Assembly (NCBI GenBank): GCA_963714455.1
Contig: CAVQON010000004.1
Span: forward strand, 1 to 64,000
Reading direction: 5' to 3'
DNA from: CAVQGZ01 sp963714455
Lineage (GTDB): Bacteria > Actinomycetota > Actinomycetes > Jiangellales > Jiangellaceae
Length of the DNA: 64,000 nucleotides
The notes below the pieces were generated by a model that was given only the letters and a program-made list of their open reading frames with translations, was not told the DNA's origin and searched no databases. Positions 1 through 8,257 of the stretch are shown in pieces (within the stretch, counting starts at the first letter, position 1; the number at the start of each line of letters is the position of its first letter). A program made the translations under genes and the position numbers.

Positions 1-42
1 TCGGCGCTGTCGGGTCCCCCCACCACGTCGCCAAGGTCCAGC

Positions 43-246
43 GTGCCCGCACCATCCTCGGCCGAGATCGGGACGCCGACGCTGACCGCTGAGTCGAGGA
101 AAGGCCTGCCCGGCAGTTTCGTGGAGCTGCCGACCGGGTTCACGCACTACGCGGTGCGTGGCGATCCGAAGGCTCGGTGCGTCGCCCTGCTGGCGCCGCT
201 GTTCGACGACTACGCGGGTGCGGCAGCGTCCTGGAGAGGGTTATGA
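43..246 (+). pseudogene. Possible alpha/beta-hydrolase N-terminal fragment
   Basis: The 67-codon frame contains a stretch reading GSFVELPTGFTHYAVRGD, which resembles the first beta-strands of alpha/beta hydrolases, just before the HG oxyanion motif. The frame then ends without any nucleophile elbow, and no other frame continues it. I read it as a broken gene remnant, but the similarity is short and chance coding cannot be excluded. It lies in the decayed stretch left of the tRNA-Gly. Confidence 0.25.
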
Positions 247-390
247 CGACCCCACGTCGAACGCATCCAACTCGCCGCCACGGAAGCGGTCGACTGCTGT
301 GCCCACGCGTTGCACCAACGCCGCGCCTGGGGTTCGTGAGTACGCCGCCACAGCCGCGCGAGCCTCTTGCCGATCTGACTGAGCTGACAT
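241..390 (-). pseudogene. Short ORF, possible C-terminally truncated gene
   Basis: A 49-codon frame starts with ATG at 390 and stops at 241. Its reading (Y-x-R-T-P-G-A-A-L-V-Q-R-V, then D-R-F-R-G-G-E-L-D-A-F) looks like genuine protein with a predicted amphipathic helix. It recalls the N-terminus of a small actinobacterial hypothetical family, but I cannot name that family. The frame stops just after the conserved-looking stretch, so it is probably truncated. Low confidence because of its size. Confidence 0.25.
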
Positions 391-615
391 CGGTCGAGGC
401 TAGTCCCAGACCTCACAACCGTGTGATGCGCTGATGACCGGCAAGCGGGATGAGCGTCACGCTGCGTGCGTATCGCCACATGGTCGCGCGAACATAGTGA
501 CTCGGAGCATGTTGTGGGTGCTGCAATTCCGTTGTCTGAGGCTTCGGTGGAGGCCGCTGCCATACCGGTCGCACCGGTTGGGCGGCCGACGCGCATGGTG
601 GACCGCGGGGACTCC

Positions 616-1410
616 CTAGGCCCTGGCTGCGGCGAGCACTTGGTTGACCCGCGCCCACAGGTCCGGCCCGGGCTCGAGGTCGGGCGTGTACCCGAACGGC
701 ATCTCGCAAGGAAATTGCTCGGCCTCGTACTCAATCCCCGGTGCTGGACTGACCACGAGCGACGCCTGGACAGCATCACTGCCGCCGTAGTCCGGGATCC
801 GCCGCGTGGCTGGCCCGATCGGCTTCGCGTCCCCGGTGAAGGTCTTGTAGTCCGTGCTGAAGAGTGCGACGGAGCCACTGGAAGACAGGCCGAGAGACCG
901 GAGGTGTTGTGTCGCCGGATGAGGGCCAAGCGTCAGGGTCGCGGCGGCCGTCCCGACGCGAGTGCGAACAACCCCGTTGGCGTGGTTCACCGGCGCCCAC
1001 AGCACACCCTGAGCATCGGCGTAGAGCCGCCAACTCTGCTCGGTCTGTCGCGGCCGCCCATCGCTGCGAACAGCCAGGTCGAACACGGGTGTTCCGTCCT
1101 CCGTGGCGATGAATCTGTCGCTCGTGCGCCTCTGCTCGTTGCGCACGTCTGCCAGGAACTTGTTGGTGCCCAGGAAGACGTTGCCAAGATCCCGGGCGAG
1201 CCGGTTGGTAACCGCCAGCTGCAGCAGGTACATCCCGAAGCCCCGCTTCTGCGCGGCCCGTCGACTGATGCTCGGCAAGACTGCCGCGACGCCCGGCGGC
1301 GCGGCCTCAGCACCGTGCGTGACAAGCGCAAGGACGCCGACCTCGCCATACCGGAACGGCGGACACCACGTGCCCCACAGTCCCGAGCAGTCGAACCCGT
1401 ACGCCATCAC
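616..1410 (-). CDS. Acetoacetate decarboxylase-fold protein, probably 5'-truncated
   Basis: The 264-aa frame has an interior reading Q-L-A-V-T-N-R-L-A-R-D-L-G-N-V-F-L-G-T-N-K-F followed by AD. This matches the pattern of the acetoacetate decarboxylase superfamily, where a Pro/Ala-Val-Thr strand is followed by G-x-x-K-x-x-A-D. The product would be a small soluble enzyme or lipocalin-like protein; no substrate can be inferred. The GTG start at 1410 is only the first usable codon after an in-frame TGA. The residues before it (AGGRAL) look like protein too, so the true N-terminus may have been lost. No neighbouring gene suggests a pathway. Confidence 0.45.
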   Translation of the reverse strand: MMAYGFDCSGLWGTWCPPFRYGEVGVLALVTHGAEAAPPGVAAVLPSISRRAAQKRGFGMYLLQLAVTNRLARDLGNVFLGTNKFLADVRNEQRRTSDRFIATEDGTPVFDLAVRSDGRPRQTEQSWRLYADAQGVLWAPVNHANGVVRTRVGTAAATLTLGPHPATQHLRSLGLSSSGSVALFSTDYKTFTGDAKPIGPATRRIPDYGGSDAVQASLVVSPAPGIEYEAEQFPCEMPFGYTPDLEPGPDLWARVNQVLAAARA

Positions 1411-1827
1411 CAGCGCGCGCCCGCCTGCTCAGCAGGGGTGTGACCAGACATGAACGACAGGTGAGCACCCCCGGGCGGGGGTGTGACCACGCGCCCTCGG
1501 GGGTGTCGTCAAGGGCGTTGCCAGCCCGCGCTGCCGGCGCCGTGGGCGTGGTCAACCCGATGCCTCAGCGGGAGGACGACGACGCCAACCAGCACAACGA
1601 CCGCGCCTCTCACACCACCGCGACCCCAAGACTCGTGCCACCGACGACCAGGACGACGACGGCCCAGCCCACCCGCGGCTCGACCGGTCACCCTCACCAC
1701 CGCTCCCAGCACCCTCACCAACACGCGAGCACACACTTGTATCGCGATAGTCGCAGCGGGGCGCTCGAGGGCCGCTGGAGATCATCGGGCTAGCTTCTTG
1801 AGCCACAAGCTGTGAAGCTCCGCCGGT
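1411..1827. other. Intergenic stretch without a supported gene
   Basis: No frame in this 417-bp interval looks coding; open frames are rich in Arg, Ser and His, as expected for antisense or out-of-frame high-G+C DNA. It contains a 7-bp-stem hairpin (CACCCCC GGGC GGGGGTG, 1466-1483) and copies of GGGGTGTGACCA at 1435-1446 and 1478-1489, with a degenerate third copy near 1500. These could be protein-binding sites or remnants. Confidence 0.4.
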
Positions 1828-2289
1828 ATGCCCGTCAGCTACGAGCGCTTCGTGCGCAGCCAGCTGTCGGCTGATGAGGCGTCGGAGATGGAAGTCGTGG
1901 ATCTCCTTGCTGAACGTCTGCTCGCCTACTTGGGGCAATCCGCTGCGGAGATCGACACAGTTCACGTCCACGGCGCGAGTAGCGCTGTGGTGCAGACTCT
2001 GGTGTCACGCCTACTGACCAGGGAGCTGGGCTTCCGCGAAGAGCGACTCATCCCGTCGGAGATCGGATTCTCGACGCGTGCCAGGCCCGACTTCGTCTAC
2101 GCCATGGAGTCCGGGCGCGGGATCCTCGCTGAGGTGGAGCGTGGGGGCACGACCACGAACAACCACGACCCGAAGGACATGTGGAAGGCACACATCGTCA
2201 GTGCCCACGTATTCGGGTACGGCAGCGCGGTGCTGTTCCAGCCGCAGCCGGGTGAGGACCTTCGTTCGGCCGGCCGCGGCGAGGCATAG
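1828..2289 (+). CDS. Hypothetical protein with PD-(D/E)XK nuclease-like core, probably C-terminally truncated
   Basis: The 153-aa frame starts at ATG 1828. A helical N-terminal half (residues 1-60) is followed by ARPDFVYAMESGRGILAEVE. The spacing of the Asp and the E-x-E fits a restriction-endonuclease-like (PD-(D/E)XK) core, where the acidic residues bind metal. After DPKDMWKAHI the sequence loses conservation and ends in a low-complexity tail (RSAGRGEA), suggesting a frameshift or truncation near the C-terminus. There is no adjacent methylase or partner. The role, possibly DNA cleavage or a decayed defence gene, is inference. Confidence 0.5.
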   Translation: MPVSYERFVRSQLSADEASEMEVVDLLAERLLAYLGQSAAEIDTVHVHGASSAVVQTLVSRLLTRELGFREERLIPSEIGFSTRARPDFVYAMESGRGILAEVERGGTTTNNHDPKDMWKAHIVSAHVFGYGSAVLFQPQPGEDLRSAGRGEA

Positions 2290-2482
2290 CCGACTGCCAC
2301 CGATTTGCGGGCCCCGCTCGACTCTGGCGTGAGGTCAGGAAGACGGATGCGTGAAGCGGATCCGTGGCCACGCAGTTGCTCAGAACCGCAGGGTTGTCGC
2401 GGGCTGAACGTGGGCTGAACGGTGGTGATCAAGGGTCTGCAGGGGTAAGGAAGCACGCTGCGCACAGCCGGCGGACATGAAG

Positions 2483-2507
2483 AAAACCCCTGCTAGCAAG
2501 GGGTTTT
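2483..2507 (-). terminator. Rho-independent terminator of tRNA-Gly
   Basis: AAAACCCC and GGGGTTTT form a perfect 8-bp stem around a 9-nt loop, immediately downstream of the tRNA on the minus strand and ending in a T tract. Its position four bases past the CCA end strongly indicates it terminates the tRNA transcript. Confidence 0.85.
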
Positions 2508-2510
2508 CGG

Positions 2511-2584
2511 TGGAGCGGGTGACGAGAATCGAACTCGCACTGTCAGCTTGGGAAGCTGATGTTCTACCATTGAACTACACCCGC
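2511..2584 (-). tRNA. tRNA-Gly (anticodon CCC)
   Basis: On the minus strand the sequence folds into a full cloverleaf. The acceptor stem is GCGGGTG with CACCCGC, the D-stem GTTC/GAAC, and the anticodon stem TCAGC/GCTGA with loop TTCCCAA (anticodon CCC, reads GGG). The T-stem is GCGAG/CTCGT with loop TTCGATT, discriminator T, and an encoded CCA. It is 74 nt with CCA and is followed by its own terminator. The 3' end faces the decayed 1-2480 region, the side on which tRNA-targeting integrases insert. Confidence 0.95.
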
Positions 2585-2630
2585 GAACGTTTTCATTATG
2601 CCTGACGCAGCGCCCGCTCCGTCGAGGGCG

Positions 2631-3287
2631 TCAGGTGTTCTCGGTGGCCACCACGATCACCTCGAGGGTGCGCGGTCCGTGCACCCCTTCGACCCGTACC
2701 AGCTCGATGTCGCTGGTCGCGCTGCCGCCGGAGATGAACGTGATGGGACGCGTCGCCTGCGGGCCGAGCACGTCCATGGCCTCGGGCACGGTGGCCACCA
2801 CCTGGTCGGCGCGCACCACGCACAGGTGCACGTCCGGAACCAGGCTGAGCGCGCGCCGACCCATCCCGACGTCGCTGACCAGCACAATCGTCCCCGTCTC
2901 GGCGATGCCGACGGCCGCGTTGGTGATGATGGCGTCGGCACTGTCGAGGGAGGCGGGGCTCATCGGAGGCGAGTCGCGCATGAGGACGACGCCGGCGCTC
3001 GTGACGACCTGTTCGGGGAAGCCCGGAGCGGCAATCATGGTCCGCACCCCGCGGCGGTGGCAGACCTCCCGCACCGTCTCGCCCAGGTCGGCGGCTCTGG
3101 AAAGGCGGTGAACCGTGGCGCCGTAGTCGATCACGTTCTCGACGAAGAGCTCGACGACTTCGGCATCGTCCAGGTCGCTGCTGCGGCGGTAGTCGCGCGG
3201 GATCGCCACGTCCTCGGGCGTCTCCGCGGCCGGGACGTCGGCCAGCGCCTCGCGCACCTGCGCCAGGATCGTCTCGCGCCCGGTCAC
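2631..3287 (-). CDS. lutC: Lactate utilization protein LutC (LUD domain)
   Basis: This 218-aa LUD/DUF162-domain protein is the third subunit of the LutABC iron-sulfur complex, which oxidises L-lactate to pyruvate. The recognisable C-terminal core contains SADAIITNAAVGIAETGTIV and the following strand with DVHLCVVRADQVV. The GTG start at 3287 overlaps the lutB stop (GTGA), giving translational coupling. A much longer upstream frame is open only because it runs antisense/out-of-phase through lutB and is not used. It is the last gene of lutA-lutB-lutC, transcribed leftward toward the tRNA-Gly. No lutR-type regulator is adjacent. Confidence 0.93.
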   Translation of the reverse strand: MTGRETILAQVREALADVPAAETPEDVAIPRDYRRSSDLDDAEVVELFVENVIDYGATVHRLSRAADLGETVREVCHRRGVRTMIAAPGFPEQVVTSAGVVLMRDSPPMSPASLDSADAIITNAAVGIAETGTIVLVSDVGMGRRALSLVPDVHLCVVRADQVVATVPEAMDVLGPQATRPITFISGGSATSDIELVRVEGVHGPRTLEVIVVATENT

Positions 3288-4738
3288 GAATCGTCTCCGT
3301 CCTGGCTGGCCCACCACGATCTGAAGCTCTGCTTCGGCGGCTGGATCACGTCCCGGCTCTTGGTCCACTTGCTGCCGACGAAGGGCAACCAGTGCAGCCC
3401 GTCCTTGCCCGTCACGGCGTGGGCCAGCGGCAAGCCGGCCGACAGCCCGCCGTGGTAGACGACGTCGGTGTCGAACACCGCGGTGACGCTCTTGAACACC
3501 GCTTGCTCGACCAGGTGCTTGTGGTGCTCCTTGTCGTGCTCGACTGCTCGCGCCCGCAGGTGGGTCAGCACTTCGGGGATGTTGATGCGCACGGGGCACA
3601 CCTCGTAGCACGCCCCGCAGAGCGACGACGCAAACGGGAGCGCCCGGTCGACCGCGTCGTCCATGCCCCGCAGCTGTGGCGTGAGGATGGCGCCGATCGG
3701 TCCCGGGTAGACCGACCCGTAGGCGTGCCCGCCGGTGCGCTCGTACACCGGGCAGACGTTGAGGCAGGCCGAGCAGCGGATGCAGCGCAGCGCCTGGCGT
3801 CCCACCACGTCGGCCAGTGCCTTGGTGCGGCCGTTGTCGATGAACACCACATGCTGGTCCTGCGGGCCGTCGCCGGGGGTGACGCCCGTCCATAGGGACG
3901 TGTAGGGGTTCATGCGCTCGCCGGTGCTTGAGCGAGGAAGCAGCTGAAGAAAGACCTCGAGGTCGGCGAACGTCGGCACCAGCTTCTCGATGCCGACCAC
4001 CGAGATCAGGGTGTCGGGCAGCGTCAGGCACATACGTCCGTTGCCCTCGGACTCCACGATGCACACCGTGCCGGTCTCGGCAACGATGAAGTTGGCGCCG
4101 GAGATCGCGACCTTGGCCCGCAGGAACGTCTCGCGCAGGTGCCGCCGCGCCTGGCCAGCCAGCTCGGCGGGGTCGTCGGTGAGGTCGGCCGGTGTGCCGG
4201 GCATGTGCTCGTCGAAGATGTCGCGGATCTCCGAGCGGTTCTTGTGGATCGCGGGCACGAGGATGTGGCTGGGCCGGTCGTGGTCCATCTGCACGATGAG
4301 CTCGGCCAGGTCGGTCTCGGTGACGGTGATGCCGCGCTTCTCCAGGTGGTCGTTGATGCCGATCTCCATCGTGGCCATCGACTTGATCTTGACGACCTCC
4401 GACTCCCCGGTCTCGCGCACCAGGGCATGGATGATGCGGTTGGCATGGTCGGCGTCGACGGCCCAGTGCACGGTGACGCCGGCCGCGGTGAGCGCCGCCT
4501 CAGCCTGCTCGAGGTAGGTGTCGAGATGGCGCAGGGTGCGGTTCTTGATGGCCTCGCCGGATAGTCGCAGCTCTTGCCAGTCGTCGCGCTCGCCCACGAC
4601 GAAGGCGCGCTTGTCGCGGATCTGGTGCGTGACGCGGCTCAGGGTTGCCCGCTGCTCGGCCTTGTCGAGCTGCGTCTTCGCGGCCTGAGGAAACGGTGGG
4701 ACGTCTGCCCAGACGACGGGTCCGGTGGGGCCGCTCAT
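3284..4738 (-). CDS. lutB: Lactate utilization iron-sulfur protein LutB
   Basis: A 484-aa protein with an N-terminal LUD domain (about residues 60-290) and a C-terminal ferredoxin-type domain with two [4Fe-4S] motifs: CIRCSACLNVCP (first Cys about 318) and CGACYEVCP (about 373). In the LutABC complex it passes electrons from lactate oxidation to the respiratory chain. The ATG at 4738 overlaps the lutA stop (ATGA), and its own stop overlaps the lutC start, so the three genes form one coupled operon. Length is typical for LutB. The open frame continues upstream to 5002 but has no family similarity there. Confidence 0.95.
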   Translation of the reverse strand: MSGPTGPVVWADVPPFPQAAKTQLDKAEQRATLSRVTHQIRDKRAFVVGERDDWQELRLSGEAIKNRTLRHLDTYLEQAEAALTAAGVTVHWAVDADHANRIIHALVRETGESEVVKIKSMATMEIGINDHLEKRGITVTETDLAELIVQMDHDRPSHILVPAIHKNRSEIRDIFDEHMPGTPADLTDDPAELAGQARRHLRETFLRAKVAISGANFIVAETGTVCIVESEGNGRMCLTLPDTLISVVGIEKLVPTFADLEVFLQLLPRSSTGERMNPYTSLWTGVTPGDGPQDQHVVFIDNGRTKALADVVGRQALRCIRCSACLNVCPVYERTGGHAYGSVYPGPIGAILTPQLRGMDDAVDRALPFASSLCGACYEVCPVRINIPEVLTHLRARAVEHDKEHHKHLVEQAVFKSVTAVFDTDVVYHGGLSAGLPLAHAVTGKDGLHWLPFVGSKWTKSRDVIQPPKQSFRSWWASQDGDDS

Positions 4739-5517
4739 GCGTCGGCCCTCACCAGGGTCGGCATGGTCTCGCGCCAGCTTTCGCCGTCTGCTTTGGTCGT
4801 CGCCAGGATCTCGGCCGCGTGCATGAACCGTATGGTCTCCGTTCGTCGAACCAGGGCTCCGGCGATGTTCAGCAGGCAGCTGTTGTCGCTGGTCGCGAAC
4901 ACCTGGGCGCCGGATGCCAGGATGTTGTCGACCTTCGTCCCTACCATTGCGCCGGACGTGTCCGCGTTCTTGACCGAGAAGGTTCCGCCGAAGCCGCAGC
5001 ACTCGGCAGCCCCGGGAAGGTCCACAAGCGTGAGACCCTCCACGTTGCCCAGCAGGCGCGGGTAGCGCTCGCCGAGCTGCAGCAGCCGCATGCCGTGGCA
5101 GGCCGGGTGGTACGTGACGGTGTGCGGGAAGTACGCGCCGGTGTCGTCGGTGCCGATGACGTCGGTGAGAAGCTGGCTCAGATCGAGGGTGCGCGGGACG
5201 AGGGCGGCCACGTCAGCAGCAAGGGCAGCGTCCCCCGTCTTGGCTGCCAGGCCGGCGTAGTGCTCGTGCACCATGGCGACGCACGACCCCGACGGGCTGA
5301 CGACGAGGTCGTACTCGGCGAAAGCGCGCACGAAGCGACGCACCAGCGGCAGCGCCTCGTCCTGGTAGCCCGAGTTGTAGTGCGGCTGGCCGCAGCACGA
5401 CTGCGCCGTGGGGAACTCGACGTCCTGGCCCAGCCGCCGCAGGATCGCGACGGTGGCCTTGCCGGTGTCGGGGAACATCGCGTCGTTGACGCACGTGACG
5501 AAGAGGGCGACCCGCAT
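4735..5517 (-). CDS. lutA: Lactate utilization protein LutA (CCG-domain protein)
   Basis: A 260-aa protein with two cysteine-rich CCG domains, seen as CCGQPHYN (about residue 39) and CCGFGG (about residue 170). These are the cluster-binding motifs shared with GlcF/HdrB-type subunits. It is the first gene of lutABC. ATG 5517 (MRVALFVTCVNDAMFPD) was chosen because it gives the usual LutA N-terminus; the frame extends upstream with a Pro-rich stretch of no similarity. The dcd gene starts 122 bp away on the other strand, so the promoter lies in 5518-5639. Confidence 0.95.
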   Translation of the reverse strand: MRVALFVTCVNDAMFPDTGKATVAILRRLGQDVEFPTAQSCCGQPHYNSGYQDEALPLVRRFVRAFAEYDLVVSPSGSCVAMVHEHYAGLAAKTGDAALAADVAALVPRTLDLSQLLTDVIGTDDTGAYFPHTVTYHPACHGMRLLQLGERYPRLLGNVEGLTLVDLPGAAECCGFGGTFSVKNADTSGAMVGTKVDNILASGAQVFATSDNSCLLNIAGALVRRTETIRFMHAAEILATTKADGESWRETMPTLVRADA

Positions 5518-5639
5518 TGGCACAGCCTGCCCTAGATCGGGCGGTTGCGGGGCAGGGTCGCAGTACCCGACGTTGGGGGTCGTAGGCTCGGTGGAGTGGG
5601 GGTGGCTCGCCGGGGGCGTCGGGGCCATAGGGTCGCGCC

Positions 5640-6215
5640 ATGCTCCTGTCAGACCGCGACATCAGGGCCGAGGTGGACGGCGGGCGCGTCGTCCTCGAGC
5701 CGTACGAGCCCGCGATGGTGCAGCCGTCCAGCGTAGACGTGCGCCTCGACCGGTTCTTCCGCGTCTTCGAGAACCACCGCTACCCGCACATCGACCCGGC
5801 ATCCGAGCAGCCCGACCTCACCCGCCTGGTCGAGGTCGTGCCGGACGAGGCCTTCGTGCTGCACCCCGGTGAGTTCGTGCTTGCGTCGACATTCGAGGTG
5901 GTGACCCTGCCCGACGACGTGGCGGCCCGGCTGGAGGGCAAGTCGTCACTCGGACGGCTCGGCCTGCTGACGCACTCGACGGCGGGCTTCATCGACCCGG
6001 GGTTCTCCGGGCACGTCACGCTCGAGCTGTCCAACGTGGCGACGCTGCCGATCATGCTGTGGCCGGGGATGAAGATCGGCCAGCTGTGCTTCTTCCGCCT
6101 GTCCAGCCCGGCCGAGCACCCGTACGGATCGGCGAAGCACGGCTCGCGCTACCAGGGACAGCGCGGCCCGACGCCCAGCCGCTCGTTCCAGAGCTTCCAT
6201 CGCACCGAGGTCTGA
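5640..6215 (+). CDS. dcd: dCTP deaminase (probably dUMP-forming)
   Basis: A 191-aa enzyme of pyrimidine deoxynucleotide metabolism. It matches the family throughout: an N-terminal LLSDRDI, PSSVDVRLDRFF, the active-site stretch EGKSSLGRLGLLTHSTAGFID (about residues 100-120), and a C-terminal RYQGQRGPTPSR that closes over the substrate. Actinobacterial members of this type are usually bifunctional, turning dCTP directly into dUMP; that is family knowledge. TAGGGT at 5628-5633 lies 6 nt before the ATG, pointing to a leaderless transcript. It stands alone, ending in a convergent gap that holds a repeat element. Confidence 0.95.
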   Translation: MLLSDRDIRAEVDGGRVVLEPYEPAMVQPSSVDVRLDRFFRVFENHRYPHIDPASEQPDLTRLVEVVPDEAFVLHPGEFVLASTFEVVTLPDDVAARLEGKSSLGRLGLLTHSTAGFIDPGFSGHVTLELSNVATLPIMLWPGMKIGQLCFFRLSSPAEHPYGSAKHGSRYQGQRGPTPSRSFQSFHRTEV

Positions 6216-6250
6216 GCCTCCTCCCGATCGTGTGGGGGCAACGGCGCGAC

Positions 6251-6350
6251 GTACGCGGATCCCCACACTCGGGCTGGTCGCCGGCAGCTGACCAGGGCCG
6301 TCACCTCCGGTCTGGACCCGGAGTCGACGCGAATGTGGGGATTCATGTAC
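6251..6350. repeat. 100-bp element with 21-bp terminal inverted repeats (copy 1)
   Basis: The left arm (6251-6271) and right arm (6330-6350) are inverted copies matching at 17 of 21 positions, around the core ATCCCCACA. The same arms occur at 60145-60243 with nearly the same total length (99 bp), but the 58-bp interiors do not match. Both copies sit in gaps between convergent genes. This suggests a dispersed MITE/REP-like element or a paired protein-binding site also acting as a bidirectional terminator. Confidence 0.75.
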
Positions 6351-6412
6351 GCCGGGGGCGTCGAGAGCTCACCGGCGAACCCTGACCCTGACGGTGGCGG
6401 CCGGTGCAGCCG

Positions 6413-7126
6413 CTACGCCGGGGTGATGCGCACGTCACCCGAGATGGTGCGCACCGACAGCACCTCGGACGCGTCCGGGTCGTGGCGGACGTCCAACGCG
6501 AGCGCACCTGTGCTCGTCTGCACGTCGAGGCGCACCGGGCGCCCACGGACCCAGCCGAGACGGACGTTTCCGGTGCTCGTCGTCACCTGGGCCGAGGAGC
6601 CCATCCACCACACGTGCACGTCCCCGGAGCGGCCACGCACGGTCACCGGACCCTCCGCGGCGCGAACGATGACCACGGCGTCCGCGACCGCCACCGTCGC
6701 CGCCCCGACGACCTGGTGCACTGTGACCGGGCCGCGCCCGGTGGCGACGTCGAGGTCCCCGGTCACCTGCTCGGCGTGGACGCTGCCCGAGGTCGACCGG
6801 GCGACCAGGGAGCCGATCGGGCCCGAGCACACCAGCTCTGCCTCGCCGACGTCGGCGTCGACGGACGTGCCCGCCGGCACGTCCAGCTCCACCAGCACCT
6901 GGGGCGTCCGGCCGCGCCCCGGCGCCTCGGGCACCTGGACGCGCACCCGACCGTCGACGTTCTCGACCGACACCCCGGCCGCCGCCGTCACCGCGCGGGC
7001 GTCGGTGCGAAGCTTGGCCCGAACCGAGCGAACGCCGACGTGCTCCACGTCGCCCGCCGCGCGCACGAGCACCCGCCCCGCCGTCGCGACGACCTCGACC
7101 GACTCCGGTATCCGCATGCCGGGCAT
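6413..7126 (-). CDS. DUF4097-family beta-repeat protein
   Basis: A 237-aa protein made of short beta-strand repeats (patterns such as GSVHAEQVTGDLDVATGRGPV, TSTGNVRLGWV, TISGDVRIT) typical of the DUF4097/adhesin-like beta-helix family. No signal peptide or membrane segment is seen, so it is probably cytoplasmic; the function is unknown. Two in-frame ATGs are close (7126 and 7117); the first is preferred because AAGG lies about 4 nt upstream of it. It is divergent from the DUF1028 gene, with 39 bp between starts, and converges on dcd across a repeat element. Confidence 0.8.
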   Translation of the reverse strand: MPGMRIPESVEVVATAGRVLVRAAGDVEHVGVRSVRAKLRTDARAVTAAAGVSVENVDGRVRVQVPEAPGRGRTPQVLVELDVPAGTSVDADVGEAELVCSGPIGSLVARSTSGSVHAEQVTGDLDVATGRGPVTVHQVVGAATVAVADAVVIVRAAEGPVTVRGRSGDVHVWWMGSSAQVTTSTGNVRLGWVRGRPVRLDVQTSTGALALDVRHDPDASEVLSVRTISGDVRITPA

Positions 7127-7165
7127 CGTGCCTTGTCGAGGAGCGGCCCGAGGCAGGATGGGCCG

Positions 7166-8071
7166 GTGACCTACTCCATCGTCGCTCGCTGCCCCGACAC
7201 GGGGATGCTCGGGATCGCTATCGCCAGCCACGTCCTCGCCGTCGGGCGGGTCGCGCCCTACATCGAGTCCGGCGTGGGCGCGGTAGCCACCCAGTCGCTC
7301 GTTCTCATGGCCCACGGGGCGCGCACGCTGGCCGGCATGCGGTCGGGGCTGACGCCCGAGACGGCGTTGTCCCAGTCGATCGACCTCGACGAGAACCCGG
7401 GCATCCGCCAGGTCGGTGCGGTGTCGATCGACGGCTCGGTGGCTGCACACACGGGCGAGGGCTGCATCCCCTACGCCTCGCACGTGACCGGCGCCGGGTT
7501 CAGCGCCCAGGCCAACATGATGCTCGACGAGGGTGTCCCGGACGCCATGGCGTCGTCGTTCGAGAGCTCGGCCGGCCGCCCTCTTGCCGACCGGCTGCTG
7601 GACGCGCTCGACGCGGCAGAGGCGCGCGGCGGAGACATTCGGGGACGTCAGTCGGCCGCCCTCGTGGTGGTGGCTCCGGAGGCCACCGGGGACCCCTTGG
7701 TCGACCGCGTCGTGGACGTACGGGTCGACGACAGCCCGCTGCCCCTGCCCGAGCTGCGTCGGCTCACTGCGCTTGCACTGGCCAACCAGCGGCTCGACTT
7801 CGCGGACGGCCTCGTCGGAGTCGGGGACGTCGCCGGGGCCGCCCAGGCGTACCAGGAGGCGACCCAGGCGGCGCCGGACTACGTCGAGTTCGCCTTCTGG
7901 CAGGCCGCCTCGCTGGCCGACACCGGTGCCGCCGACGAGGCCCGCCAGGCCTGGCAAGCAGTGGAACGCTCTGGTGAGCGGGATCGGTGGTCTGACCTGC
8001 TGCGCCGCTGCGTCACCGCCGGTCTGGTGCAGCCGCAGGTCGTCCCGACGCTGCTTGGTGAGCCCGCCTAG
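7166..8071 (+). CDS. DUF1028-family Ntn-hydrolase-fold protein with TPR-like tail
   Basis: A 301-aa protein. Residues 1-210 match DUF1028 (TYSIVARCPDTGMLGIAIAS at the start, then GVGAVATQS and ARGGDIRGRQSAALVV), a family with an Ntn-hydrolase-like fold and no settled reaction. The C-terminal 85 residues form Ala-rich helical repeats (FADGLVGVGDVAGAAQAYQE, APDYVEFAFWQAASLADTG) resembling tetratricopeptide repeats. GTG 7166 was chosen because the family begins with T-Y-S-I-V and CAGGAT lies 6 nt upstream as a possible leaderless -10 box. The residue after the start is Thr, as expected if an N-terminal nucleophile is used. Confidence 0.85.
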   Translation: MTYSIVARCPDTGMLGIAIASHVLAVGRVAPYIESGVGAVATQSLVLMAHGARTLAGMRSGLTPETALSQSIDLDENPGIRQVGAVSIDGSVAAHTGEGCIPYASHVTGAGFSAQANMMLDEGVPDAMASSFESSAGRPLADRLLDALDAAEARGGDIRGRQSAALVVVAPEATGDPLVDRVVDVRVDDSPLPLPELRRLTALALANQRLDFADGLVGVGDVAGAAQAYQEATQAAPDYVEFAFWQAASLADTGAADEARQAWQAVERSGERDRWSDLLRRCVTAGLVQPQVVPTLLGEPA

Positions 8072-8257
8072 CCGGGTGCTCGCGCCGGCGCGGTTGACCC
8101 GTCGGCCGGAATCGCGCGTCGAGACCAATGGTTGTCGTCACCTGGGTCGTCCATTGATGACAGCCGCAGCGGTGGCCGTCGTCGTCCTCGACGGCGTCCC
8201 TCGCAGCGACCCCTTCTGGTTCACCCGGGGCGGCGTTCTACCCCGACTCCACGCTTC

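Noticed and set aside
3284..5002. LutB extended upstream to 5002
   Set aside because: The extra N-terminal residues are out-of-phase lutA; ATG 4738 gives the family length and overlaps the lutA stop.
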